A stretch of 64,000 nt of DNA, taken from Desulfobulbaceae bacterium. Lineage in GTDB: Bacteria; Desulfobacterota; Desulfobulbia; Desulfobulbales; SURF-16. The translations under genes and the position numbers were made by a program. Below the pieces are notes generated by a model, which saw only the letters and a program-made list of their open reading frames with translations, searched no databases and was not told the DNA's origin. Each line of letters starts with the position of its first letter. Position 1 is the stretch's first letter. Location: assembly GCA_024637145.1 (NCBI GenBank), contig JAGXFQ010000028.1:17822-81821 (forward strand). Direction: 5' to 3'. Shown in pieces: positions 36,345 through 47,478 of this stretch.

Positions 36345-37982
36345 ATGAAAATAGCCCTTCTCCAGATAAACCCCGTCATCGGCGACTTCAGCGGCAATGC
36401 CGCTCTCATCCGCAAAGAGGCCTTGCGGGCCAAAGAGATGGGGGCCCAGCTCGCCATCTTTCCAGAACTGGCCCTCTGCGGCTACCCGCCCCTGGACTAC
36501 CTGGAACATGCCTCCTTTCTCCAGGCGCAAAATACCCACCTGGACGGCCTCATTAAAGAGATCAGGGGTATTGCCGTTCTCTGCGGCATCATCAGCCGCA
36601 GCCAGGCACACCAGGGCAAGCCCCTGCACAATACGGCCCTGCTTTTCAGAGACGGTGAAACCCTCCATGCCAGTCACAAGAAGCTGCTGCCCACCTATGA
36701 TGTCTTTGACGAGAGCCGCTACTTCCAGCCCGGCACATCAAGCCAGTTCTTCTGCCTGGACGGCCTCAACCTGGGCCTCACCATCTGCGAGGATCTCTTC
36801 AATGACATTGATGCCTTTCCCGGACAGCCCTATGCCACTGATCCGGTGGCCGAGCTCAAGGCCCACCATGACCTTGACCTGCTCATCAACATTGCGGCTT
36901 CGCCCTTCACCATGGGCAAGCAGCATCAGCGCCATCAGCTCTTTGCCGCCATCAGCCGCAAATATGGCGTCCCCCTTCTCTACTGCAACCAGGTAGGGGG
37001 CCAGGACTCCATTCTCTTTGACGGCACCAGTCTTGCCTTTGACGGCCAGGGCAGACTCTGCGGCCAGGCCGACTCCTTTGGCCAGGACCTGCTGCTGGTT
37101 GACAGCAACCACCTTACTCCTGTGGCCAAACAGCCCGTCGACAAGATGACAGCCCTCCATGACGGTCTGGTAATGGGCACCAGGGATTATGTCAGAAAAT
37201 GCGGCTTCAGCAAGGTCCTGCTGGGACTCAGCGGCGGTATTGATTCGGCCCTGACCTGCGTCCTGGCCTGCCAGGCCCTGGGGCCAGAAAATGTCCTGGG
37301 CGTGGCGCTGCCCTCGCCTTACTCCTCGCCGGGCTCCCTTGCCGACGCCAGAAGGCTTGCCGAGACGCTGGGCATCCGCTTTGAGATTCTGCCCATCAAT
37401 GCCCTCTTTGACAGCTGCAAGCAGAGCCTGGCCCCTTTATTTGCAGGCTACCCAGAGGATGTTACGGAACAGAACATCCAGGCCCGCATCAGGGGGGTGC
37501 TGCTCATGGCCCTGGCCAACAAATACCGGGCCCTGCTGCTCACCACGGGCAACAAGAGCGAACTGGCCGTGGGCTACTGCACCCTGTACGGTGACATGAG
37601 CGGCGGCCTGGCCGTGATCTCGGATGTGCCCAAGATGCTGGTCTATGAACTTTCCCGCTATGTGAACAGGGAGCAGGAGATCATCCCGGCCACCACCCTC
37701 AGCAAACCACCCAGTGCGGAACTGGCCCCCAACCAGAGGGATCAGGATGACCTCCCCCCCTATGAGGTCCTCGACCCCATCCTCGCCGCCTACCTGGAGG
37801 AGCATAAATCCATTGCCGAGATTGTCAAGCTGGGCTTTGCCGAGGAGGTGGTGCGCGATGTAGTGCGCCGCATCAAGACCAACGAACACAAGCGCAAACA
37901 GGCGGCAATGGGTCTCAAGGTCACCAGCAAGGCCTTTGGCTTCGGCCGGCGCTATCCCACGGCCGAGGGTTTTCAGGGCTAA
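36345..37982 (+). CDS. nadE: Glutamine-dependent NAD+ synthetase
   Basis: NadE makes NAD+ from deamido-NAD+ and ATP, using ammonia freed from glutamine by its own nitrilase-type domain. The 545-residue protein has both parts. The glutaminase half carries E41 (IFPELALCGYPP), a lysine in HKKLLPTYDVFDE near residue 110 and the cysteine in LTICEDLF near residue 146. The synthetase half has the ATP loop LGLSGGIDSALT near residue 292 and a TTGNKSELAVGYCTLYGDM motif near residue 402. Length matches two-domain NadE. Confidence 0.96.
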   Translation: MKIALLQINPVIGDFSGNAALIRKEALRAKEMGAQLAIFPELALCGYPPLDYLEHASFLQAQNTHLDGLIKEIRGIAVLCGIISRSQAHQGKPLHNTALLFRDGETLHASHKKLLPTYDVFDESRYFQPGTSSQFFCLDGLNLGLTICEDLFNDIDAFPGQPYATDPVAELKAHHDLDLLINIAASPFTMGKQHQRHQLFAAISRKYGVPLLYCNQVGGQDSILFDGTSLAFDGQGRLCGQADSFGQDLLLVDSNHLTPVAKQPVDKMTALHDGLVMGTRDYVRKCGFSKVLLGLSGGIDSALTCVLACQALGPENVLGVALPSPYSSPGSLADARRLAETLGIRFEILPINALFDSCKQSLAPLFAGYPEDVTEQNIQARIRGVLLMALANKYRALLLTTGNKSELAVGYCTLYGDMSGGLAVISDVPKMLVYELSRYVNREQEIIPATTLSKPPSAELAPNQRDQDDLPPYEVLDPILAAYLEEHKSIAEIVKLGFAEEVVRDVVRRIKTNEHKRKQAAMGLKVTSKAFGFGRRYPTAEGFQG

Positions 37983-38019
37983 TCTTGCCACCCCTCATGC
38001 CCCGGGGCTGCCCCACCCC

Positions 38020-38898
38020 TTACAAATCCGGGTCAGGCCGGAGGCGCAGAAAGGAGGGGAATCTGGGAATTCCAGATCCATATTTCCCATAAAACTTGAA
38101 GGTAACCATGGCGCCCATGGCAGGCGGTGCCTGCCGTTGCTGGTCAGTAAAGCCGCTGCCTATTTTAAATCGGGTGCCGTCAGCAAGCTCCACCAGGAGA
38201 GCGCCGAGCCGCCCGCTGTTTCTACCCTTGCCGGGCAGATGGCCCACCACCCTGGCCTCGGCATCCTGAAAGCTTTTGACCTTGCGGATATCAGCACTGC
38301 GGCCGGCCACATAGGGGGCATCGGCTCGGCGGACCATGAGCCCCTCGCCGCCTGCTTCTTCAATCCGCTTCAGCTCCTGACGCAGATGGTCCCGGTTGCT
38401 GACCATGGTCTGGGGGATAACAAAGGCATAGTCAGATGGATGGGAGGCAAACCAGGTGCGCGCCTTCTCGAGGCGGCGGGTAAAGCCGCCGGCCTCCAGG
38501 GGCACGTCAAAAATGGCGAATTTGAGCTGCAACCAGCCGTCATGGGGCTGCTCTTTTTTGACAATGGAGAGGGTTTGCTCAAAAGTGCCGCGGCCGCCCC
38601 ACAACTCCCCCTCCAGGGCAAAGGAGGGCAGGCCCTGGATAAAGGCGGGCAACGGGGCCAGGAGATGACCGTTTTTTGTCCACAAGCGGTGACCGTCCCA
38701 ATAGCCGCGCACCCCATCGAGCTTTTCACTCATCAACCAGCCGTCAATATCGAGATCTTCCTCATACACCAGGGGCAGCATGGGTCCCACAGCACAGACC
38801 GGGCCCGGCAGCAGGCCACAGCCCAGCAGCAAAGCGGCAAGGAAGGAGAGGATCAGCGGCAAAGGTCGCGGCTCACGGCGCTCTGGTCGTAAAAACAT
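38020..38898 (-). CDS. Exported ATP-dependent DNA ligase (LigE-like)
   Basis: Minimal ATP-dependent DNA ligases of bacteria with an N-terminal signal act, in known cases, in the periplasm on extracellular or incoming DNA. The 292-residue protein opens with a basic stretch and a strong hydrophobic segment (about residues 14-36). This segment contains LLGC, a possible lipobox, and a possible later cleavage near PVCAVG. The catalytic lysine motif SEKLDGVRGYWDG is near residue 57, with the other nucleotidyltransferase motifs FALEGELW, FAIFDV, GEGLMVRR and RKVKSFQDAEARV. An OB-fold tail ends in FPSFLRLR. It converges on nadE. Confidence 0.88.
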   Translation of the reverse strand: MFLRPERREPRPLPLILSFLAALLLGCGLLPGPVCAVGPMLPLVYEEDLDIDGWLMSEKLDGVRGYWDGHRLWTKNGHLLAPLPAFIQGLPSFALEGELWGGRGTFEQTLSIVKKEQPHDGWLQLKFAIFDVPLEAGGFTRRLEKARTWFASHPSDYAFVIPQTMVSNRDHLRQELKRIEEAGGEGLMVRRADAPYVAGRSADIRKVKSFQDAEARVVGHLPGKGRNSGRLGALLVELADGTRFKIGSGFTDQQRQAPPAMGAMVTFKFYGKYGSGIPRFPSFLRLRPDPDL

Positions 38899-38912
38899 AG
38901 GCCTCCAAAAAT

Positions 38913-38949
38913 GCCCCTGCCCCGGGCCGCCATGACCGCGGCAGGGGGC
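38913..38949 (-). repeat. GC-rich inverted repeat upstream of the exported ligase
   Basis: Nine-base arms (38913-38921 with 38940-38949, one bulge) flank an 18-base loop in the ligase leader. The right arm is followed by a second direct copy of GCAGGGGGCA. No U-tract; function unknown. Confidence 0.4.
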
Positions 38950-38995
38950 AGCAGGGGGCAGCAGGAGATATGGACTTGCTGCTGAGGGGGAATAT

Positions 38996-39604
38996 TCAGA
39001 TCCGGCAATGACTGAAAAGGGGGGGGCCTTTGATGATCATCTCGGCAATAGTCATCTTGATCTTGGGCAGGACCTTTCTCTTCACCCCCAGCCACTCCAT
39101 CTCCACCTGGACAAAATCCTGGAAAATCTTAGTGCGGTCCATGCGGGGCAGCTCTTTACCATCGCCGGTGATCTCCTGGCAGCGAAAGCAGCCGGGAAAG
39201 AAGAGCTGCTTGCCATCGGGCCTGGTCATTACCGAGGGCACGCCGTGCAGGCGGCAGATGAGCAGACGGTGGCTATAGAGGCCGCAGAGACCGGCATCGT
39301 TAAGAGGGCAGATGATCTGCGGCCGTGCACCGCGGCCCAGGGCCGCACTACTCTGGACAACATACTGCTGGGAACGGTGCTCAAACTCCTGCCGTTTTAC
39401 CGCCGGCAGCTCCTGCAGGCCCAGCCAGAGATAGGCCCATTCACTGTAGGTATGGTGCTGAAAATAGCTGTCGCAGCAATTATCCGGGCAGCCGGTGCAG
39501 CTGAAGTCGAGCTGCCCGGCCACCAGGGCATACTGCTCTTCTATCTCTGCATAGATAGCGGCAATACGGCTGCTGACAGATAAGGGCAGAAGGGGGGCGG
39601 ACAT
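38996..39604 (-). CDS. YkgJ-type cysteine-cluster protein
   Basis: Members of the CxxCxxCC (YkgJ/UPF0153-like) family are thought to bind zinc or an iron-sulfur cluster. The 202-residue protein contains FSCTGCPDNCCDSYF near residue 34, CPLNDAGLCGLYSHRLLICRLHG near residue 98, and a later CFRCQ motif. This is the family's spacing of cysteines with the conserved R-x-C-R core. The ATG at 39604 with AAGGAGTCC upstream is chosen; the longer open frame is not supported. The function is unknown. It follows the cytochrome gene on the same strand by 180 bases. Confidence 0.8.
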   Translation of the reverse strand: MSAPLLPLSVSSRIAAIYAEIEEQYALVAGQLDFSCTGCPDNCCDSYFQHHTYSEWAYLWLGLQELPAVKRQEFEHRSQQYVVQSSAALGRGARPQIICPLNDAGLCGLYSHRLLICRLHGVPSVMTRPDGKQLFFPGCFRCQEITGDGKELPRMDRTKIFQDFVQVEMEWLGVKRKVLPKIKMTIAEMIIKGPPLFSHCRI

Positions 39605-39784
39605 GACAAAGGACTCCTTTTGATTATTGAGAAGCCCGAATTTAAGTCCACAGCCGGCTGCCGCAAACGCCGCACTTCCCACACCAGGATTTTTATAGTC
39701 ACAAAATCTGAAAAATGCAACCAGCCCCGGCGAATGGCAACGCCTCATCAGGTGAAGGAAAAAGGCAAAGGGAGAGCGGCAATC

Positions 39785-40120
39785 TCAGCCATGACAGGTG
39801 GGGCAGGATTTACCCTGGGGCACCTGCATCTCCACATGGCAGGGCCAGCAGAATTTTTTATGAAAATCATTACCGATCCCCACCTTATTGACCAGTTCCA
39901 CCACCAGTTTACCGCCGCCCTCCGGGTCAAGATGGCAGGAGGAACAGGCCAGCTTGGCCTGATGGGTCCGATGGGGGAAGATAACCGCCTTCATACCGCC
40001 CTCCACCTGGAATTTCTCTTTCAAATCAATGGATTCAGGTCCCTGGGCACCGGCCATGACCCACGGAGCAGAGACCAGAAAGGCCGCTGTCAGCACCAGA
40101 CCGATTTTTCCCTTTGGCAT
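39785..40120 (-). CDS. Small periplasmic triheme cytochrome c (c7 type)
   Basis: Cytochromes of the c3/c7 family carry electrons in the periplasm of sulfate and metal reducers. The 111-residue protein has a signal peptide (about residues 1-23) and three CxxCH heme sites at C59-H63, C91-H95 and C106-H110. Histidines H50, H53 and H87 are suited as distal ligands. Three hemes and short length match cytochrome c7 rather than tetraheme c3. The ATG at 40120 is preceded by GGGGAGGGG. Its redox partner is not encoded nearby. Confidence 0.9.
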   Translation of the reverse strand: MPKGKIGLVLTAAFLVSAPWVMAGAQGPESIDLKEKFQVEGGMKAVIFPHRTHQAKLACSSCHLDPEGGGKLVVELVNKVGIGNDFHKKFCWPCHVEMQVPQGKSCPTCHG

Positions 40121-40312
40121 AATCCCCTCCCCGCTTTTTTTCAAAAAGAGAACCGGGCAAGAGCAGAAACCTGCCCTGGCCGGCCCCTGCCAACGATATC
40201 CTAGACACTCTACGTCAGAAGGAAGGCGGTTGGCAAAATTTTTCTGTCAGCAGCACCGGGGTGGGCACGATACTGCTCTGCCTGTCGTCTATGATCTGCA
40301 GCCCGGAGATGA

Positions 40313-40351
40313 GAAAAAAAATCCCCGGACCAATATAATTGAGCCGGGGAT
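40313..40351 (-). terminator. Intrinsic terminator downstream of icd
   Basis: On the minus strand an 8-bp stem (40344-40351 with 40321-40328, 15-base loop) is followed by eight U residues (40313-40320). It lies about 145 bases past the icd stop. No gene is supported between 40145 and 40497; the short open frames there overlap this terminator. Confidence 0.75.
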
Positions 40352-40497
40352 GCCCAGCTCTTCCACAGAGAGGGTGCAAAAATCCTTGGTCCACGGGAAC
40401 CTTCACCTTCATTTTTTTTTTTTTGAAGTAGATCTTCTGACTCCCGGCTCATCCTCCTTCCGCACGTTTCTTTGTCAGACTTGCTCCCCGGGGGGGG

Positions 40498-42786
<2,289 letters not shown>

Positions 42787-42874
42787 TCAGGAATGGCAAA
42801 ACAAGAAGAAACCCTTATCATATACCTGCTGGGATTGCAAACAGGATCAAGACCCGGAGGCGCAACAGCAGGGC

Positions 42875-44305
42875 CTAGGGCCGGCCGAGCTCCACCAGCT
42901 GCATAGAATTGTTGGCCTCAGGATGTCGCGGCGAGGGTCCCTGGACCAACAGGACCAGGTTTATGGGCATGTTGTGGTCGGCCAGCCATTGACGGGCATA
43001 GTGGTTCCACTCATCCGGAAAGGCGGGCTCATACTCGGGATGAACGCCATAGGAAAAGTGCAGAGCCCGGACTGTTGCCAGGCTGGGACTGGCGGCCACA
43101 ATAGCAACCGGCAGCCGGAAGCGCGTTATGTTGCGGGCGGCAGTGCCGCTCATGGTGGGAACGAAGATTGCCGTGGCCGCCGAACGTTCCACTGCAAAAT
43201 TGACGCTCTGAGCAATCAGGTCTTTGGGGCTGATCTTTTCATCCAGATCCGTGCAGGCCAAAAACTGGGTCCGCCGCCGGTCGGCGTGAAAAGGTTCGGC
43301 TTCCGCGGCTATGCGGACCAGCATCTCTACCGCTGCCACGGGATAGCGGCCCATGGCAGACTCACCGGAAAGCATCACACAATCGGTGCCGTCCAGGATG
43401 GCATTGGCCACATCCGTGGCCTCGGCCCGGGTGGGTCTTTTCTGCTGGGTCATGGACTCCAGCATCTGGGTGGCGGTTATGATCGGCTTGCCCAGCAACA
43501 GCGCCTTTTCCATGATTTTTTTCTGAGCCATGGCAATGCGTTCGATGGGGATTTCCACCCCCAGATCGCCCCTGGCGATCATGATGCCGTCTGCTGCCCT
43601 AAGAATTTCATCAATATTCTCCAGGGCCCCGGCCCGCTCGATCTTGGCGATCACAAAGGGCTGGTGGCCAAGGGCGGCGGCTGCCCGGCGAACCGCCTCA
43701 ATATCCGCGCCATTGCTCACAAAGGATTGACCTATGGCATCCACCCCGTGGGCCAGGGCGAACTGCAGGCAGGCCTGATCATGTTCGGTGAAAGCGCTGA
43801 TCCCCAGATCGATGCCCGGCAGATTGAGGCCCTTTCTGGAGCGGAGTTCGCCGCCCACGATGATCCGGCAGTGGACCTCACTGCCCTCCACCTGCAGGAC
43901 CTGGAGCTGAATAAGGCCGTCATTAATAAAAAGGAGGTCCCCAACCGCCACTATGCTGGGCAGCTCCACAAAACTCACCGATACCCGGGCTGCACTGCCC
44001 ACGATCTCCTGGGTGGTGAGGATAAAGGTGTCATCGGCTTCCAGTTCAATGGGCTCGGTGGCAAGTTCTCCTATCCGCATTTTGGGGCCGGGCAGATCGG
44101 CAAGGATTGCCACCTGTCTGCCCATGGCCGCCGACACCCTGCGGATATCTTTAATCACCCGGCCATGGGTCTGGAAGTCGCCATGGGAAAAATTGATCCG
44201 GGCCACATCCATGCCGGCCTCAATGAGCCTTTCGATCATCTGGGGCGAATCCGAGGCCGGACCGATAGTGCAGACTATTTTGGTAAACCTTTTCGCCAGA
44301 TTCAT
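42875..44305 (-). CDS. pyk: Pyruvate kinase
   Basis: Pyruvate kinase transfers phosphate from phosphoenolpyruvate to ADP. The 476-residue protein has the start RFTKIVCTIGPASDSPQ, the substrate segments MDVARINFSHGD near residue 32 and ILADLPGPKMRIGE near residue 67, and the active-site signature IAKIERAGALENIDEIL near residue 220. MIARGDLGVEIP and TRAEATDVANAILDGTDCVMLSGESAMG follow. The C-terminal domain is complete. It lies between dnaA and icd on the same strand. Confidence 0.97.
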   Translation of the reverse strand: MNLAKRFTKIVCTIGPASDSPQMIERLIEAGMDVARINFSHGDFQTHGRVIKDIRRVSAAMGRQVAILADLPGPKMRIGELATEPIELEADDTFILTTQEIVGSAARVSVSFVELPSIVAVGDLLFINDGLIQLQVLQVEGSEVHCRIIVGGELRSRKGLNLPGIDLGISAFTEHDQACLQFALAHGVDAIGQSFVSNGADIEAVRRAAAALGHQPFVIAKIERAGALENIDEILRAADGIMIARGDLGVEIPIERIAMAQKKIMEKALLLGKPIITATQMLESMTQQKRPTRAEATDVANAILDGTDCVMLSGESAMGRYPVAAVEMLVRIAAEAEPFHADRRRTQFLACTDLDEKISPKDLIAQSVNFAVERSAATAIFVPTMSGTAARNITRFRLPVAIVAASPSLATVRALHFSYGVHPEYEPAFPDEWNHYARQWLADHNMPINLVLLVQGPSPRHPEANNSMQLVELGRP

Positions 44306-44591
44306 ATCATCACCACACTGAAGCTTTTTTATTACCCTTTCTGCCAGAGTGGCCTTTTACAGCCAGGACGCAGCCAGCATCCTCCTGCCACCCTGCCCGA
44401 ACAAAGAGCATCAGCAGCTATGGTAGCTGAAATCAAGGGAGACGGAAAGCGCAAAGCAGATCCCCGCCCTTTAAAGTGCGTCTGGCCTCCCCGGCGCAGC
44501 GGGCAAAAAAAAAGGCCACCGCCTAACGCAGTAACCCTTGTCCCGGGGGAAGGAGGATCTCCCCTGCCCCGATTTTTTTTCTCGGCCCACT

Positions 44592-45923
44592 CTAGAGGAA
44601 TTTTTTCTCCAGCTTGTCGGAGAGGAGCTCAATCTGACCGCGGGTGGAACCATCCCGGGCAATCTTGGTAGTGATGGCGCGCACGCCATGGACCACAGTG
44701 GAATGATCGCGGTTTAAGGCCCGGCCGATATCGGCCAACGGCAACTGGGTATGTTTGCGGGCCAGATACATACAAACCTGGCGCGGAAAAACAATGGCCT
44801 GCTTTCTGGACTTGGATTGCAGGTCGTTGATGGTCACCCGGTACTGGGCAGCAATGAAATCACGGATCATCTCCACGGAAATCTGGCCCTGCTGACCGAT
44901 GATATTGCAGAGGGTTTCCTTGATCAGGTCAAAATCAGGAATGACCCCCAGCAGGGCGGCCTGGGCCTTGATCCCGACAATGATACTCTCCAGCTGCCGG
45001 ATATCGCCCTTGACGTTTTCAGCCAGGTAGCCGATGAGATTCTCATCCAGGGCCAGTTCGCAATTGGCAGCCTTGCGGGCGATAATCTTCTGCCGGGTAT
45101 GAAAGCCCGGGGGATTAATGGTGGTGATCAGACCGTAGGCCAGCCGGGAACGAAGCCCCTCGTCGAGATTATCAATTTCCCGGGGCGCTTTTGAGCTGGT
45201 GAACACCACCCGCTTGCCGCACTCCATCAACACATCCAGGGTTTCGGCAAGTTCCATCTGCGTCTTGGTGCGGCCGGAGAGGGTGTGGACATCCTCAATG
45301 AGCAGGACATCACACTCGTTCTGATATTTTTCTTTGAAATTGACCATGGTATTGGTCTTGATCCCCTTGACCATTTCCGCGGTGAGCTGCTGGGCAGTGA
45401 GATAGTGGAGACGGGTTGAGGGCACATGATTAACTATATGATGGGCCACGGCATGGGTGAGATGACTCTTGCCCATGCCGGTACCGCCGTTGATATAGAC
45501 AATATTGCCCACATCATCCCGGTGGTTGGCAATGGCATCACAGGCGGAATGGGCCAGCATATTGCAATTGCCCACCATGAACTCGGCAAAGGTATAACGG
45601 GGATTAAGGGCCTTGGTAAATTTTCTGACCACCGGCATGGTGGGGAGACGCATCTGCCGCGCTTCAGGGGGGAGATCCTGGGGCAGCAAAGGAGCAGCTT
45701 CGGCGAAGGAAATCTGCACACCTTCCCGGCCAATCTCCTGCAGACAGGTCTGAATATCAACAAGATATTTATCATTGACCCAGTCACAAAAAAAACTATC
45801 CGGGCCTGTCAGGACAAGGGTTCCCTCGTCAACTTCCTGGCCCTTTAAAGGCGATATCCAGAGAGAATAGGCATTTTTAGGTATTTTTTGTGAAAGTTGT
45901 TCTTTAACGGCCTGCCAGAGCAT
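44592..45923 (-). CDS. dnaA: Chromosomal replication initiator DnaA
   Basis: DnaA binds 9-bp boxes at the origin and opens the DNA with ATP. The 443-residue protein has domain I (LWQAVKEQLSQKIPKNAYSLW onward) and a short linker. Domain III has Walker A GGTGMGKS at 146-153 and Walker B VLLIEDVH, and domain IV has the DNA-binding signature LADIGRALNRDHSTVVHG near residue 400. All parts are present. It is not next to dnaN, recF or gyrB here. One near-match DnaA box (TTATCAACA) lies about 130 bases upstream. Confidence 0.95.
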   Translation of the reverse strand: MLWQAVKEQLSQKIPKNAYSLWISPLKGQEVDEGTLVLTGPDSFFCDWVNDKYLVDIQTCLQEIGREGVQISFAEAAPLLPQDLPPEARQMRLPTMPVVRKFTKALNPRYTFAEFMVGNCNMLAHSACDAIANHRDDVGNIVYINGGTGMGKSHLTHAVAHHIVNHVPSTRLHYLTAQQLTAEMVKGIKTNTMVNFKEKYQNECDVLLIEDVHTLSGRTKTQMELAETLDVLMECGKRVVFTSSKAPREIDNLDEGLRSRLAYGLITTINPPGFHTRQKIIARKAANCELALDENLIGYLAENVKGDIRQLESIIVGIKAQAALLGVIPDFDLIKETLCNIIGQQGQISVEMIRDFIAAQYRVTINDLQSKSRKQAIVFPRQVCMYLARKHTQLPLADIGRALNRDHSTVVHGVRAITTKIARDGSTRGQIELLSDKLEKKFL

Positions 45924-46474
45924 AGATATAAACTCGCGGAGATCAATGAAGGTTTGTAGTGCTGAAACGGTCTAAAATTGTTGCAACTCTTTTAGTCAGA
46001 ATGAGGAGGAGTGTCAAAGTCGGTTACCGCGGAAAATTTAAAAAAAAGGATTGAGTTATCAACAGACTGGAGACAGGCTACTGACTTGAATTCGGCACAC
46101 CGCCCTTGCTATTTGAGCCTAATTACGCGCTTTTTGCGTCCACAAAAAAAATGCCGCGACAATAGGGCTTTAGAGCCCATCCCTCTCCTTCTCGCACCTT
46201 TTAACGAAATTCTTAATGTTACCATTTCCGCCTGTTTCCTCTCATTTGCTCATCTTTACTCTTGATTACAAAAAAAGAATGTCGCCATTCATGGCATGTT
46301 TTTTAATTGGCGGCCCGGGAGCGTAGCCACAGGGATCGACAAGGGATCCTCTTTTAAAAAAGGAGCCCGAGAAGGGATTCGGAAATAATCTTTCCGGGAA
46401 AAATGTTAGGAACCTGAACCGCACCCAGCCCTGTTTTTCTTTTTTCCTTCATTATCAAAGCACTTTCCATTACT
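45924..46474. other. Intergenic region upstream of dnaA and the LysR gene
   Basis: 551 bases without a supported gene. It is locally AT-rich (46020-46280) and holds one DnaA-box-like 9-mer TTATCAACA (46055-46063, one mismatch to TTATCCACA), which could serve dnaA autoregulation. I do not see the cluster of boxes or the 13-mer-like repeats expected for oriC, so I do not call an origin. An 84-codon frame at 46011-46265 has no protein-like character. Confidence 0.4.
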
Positions 46475-47368
46475 ATGCCCAGCATGGACATTCACCACCT
46501 GAAAATTTTTGCCGCTGTGTATCAAGAGCGCAGTTTTTCGCGGGCCTCTGAAAAACTGCACATCAGCCAGCCCACCATCAGCGAGCACATCAAGAATCTG
46601 GAACAGGAGCTTGACTGCCGCCTCTTTGACCGGCTGGGACGTTCCATCATCCCCACACCCCAGGCAGAAGTGATCCTCCCCAAAGCACTGCAGATCATCG
46701 AGGAGATGGCGGCCATCCCCGACCTCTTGAAAGAGGCCAGCAGCACCATCTGCGGCCACCTGATCATCGGCGCCTCCACCATTCCCGGCACCTACCTGCT
46801 GCCCCACCTGGCCGCCCGCTTCAAAAAAAAACACCCAAAGGTCTCTTTTGAAATCCAGATTCATGCCAGTGCCCGGATCGCGGCAATGATTGCCGGCCAT
46901 GCCCTGCTGTTGGGGGTGGTGGGCGCCCCCCTTGACCAGAAACAGATCACCCTGTACCCCTTCTTTGAAGATGAATTACTCTGCGCCGCCCGTGCGGAGC
47001 TGGCCAGCCAATGGCAACAAAGCGATCTTCAGTCCATGCCTTTTCTGCAACGTGAGCAGGGCTCAGGCACGCGTATGGTTGCGGAAGAATTTCTTAAAGA
47101 AAAGGGAATAAAACTGGACAAGATGCAGATTGCCGCCACGCTGGGCTCCACTGCCGCCATCAAGGAGGCCATCAAGGCCGGCCTGGGCGTCTCCATTCTC
47201 TCCAGGATGGCCATCAGCGAAGAATTGGCAGCCGGCAGCCTGCAGGAGATCCCCCTGGGCGGAGCCCCCATGAGGCGCAGCTTTTACCTGCTGCGTCATG
47301 AAAAGCGCAGCCTGCCCCCCCACTACCAGGCCTTTGCCGACATGCTAGCCCAGGCCACCACCACATAG
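46475..47368 (+). CDS. LysR-family transcriptional regulator
   Basis: LysR regulators bind DNA with an N-terminal winged helix-turn-helix and sense small molecules with a periplasmic-binding-like domain. The 297-residue protein has the HTH segment FSRASEKLHISQPTISEHIKNLEQEL at about residues 22-47. A co-inducer domain follows (LIIGASTIPGTYLLPHLAARF near residue 96; REQGSGTRMVAEEF near residue 192). The serine/threonine-rich loop resembles CysB/CysL- or selenium-linked members, but the effector cannot be named. No divergent target gene lies next to it; dnaA is 550 bases away. The start may be the ATG at 46475 or at 46484. Confidence 0.9.
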   Translation: MPSMDIHHLKIFAAVYQERSFSRASEKLHISQPTISEHIKNLEQELDCRLFDRLGRSIIPTPQAEVILPKALQIIEEMAAIPDLLKEASSTICGHLIIGASTIPGTYLLPHLAARFKKKHPKVSFEIQIHASARIAAMIAGHALLLGVVGAPLDQKQITLYPFFEDELLCAARAELASQWQQSDLQSMPFLQREQGSGTRMVAEEFLKEKGIKLDKMQIAATLGSTAAIKEAIKAGLGVSILSRMAISEELAAGSLQEIPLGGAPMRRSFYLLRHEKRSLPPHYQAFADMLAQATTT

Positions 47369-47478
47369 GGAGAATACTCCTTGCTCCGCAAGGTCTCAGC
47401 GAGACAAACTCTCCCAAATGGGGGGCCAGAACATCTTTATGAATCAGGGGATACGCGTCAGCAGCAGAAGGGGGCTGA

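Noticed and set aside
40210..40452. 80-codon minus-strand frame downstream of icd
   Set aside because: It overlaps an intrinsic terminator and has low-complexity composition with no supporting start signal.
46011..46265. 84-codon plus-strand frame between dnaA and the LysR gene
   Set aside because: No ribosome site, no family character, and lies in AT-rich regulatory sequence.
45924..46474. Region upstream of dnaA considered as oriC
   Set aside because: Only one degenerate DnaA-box match and no ordered repeats; not enough to call an origin.
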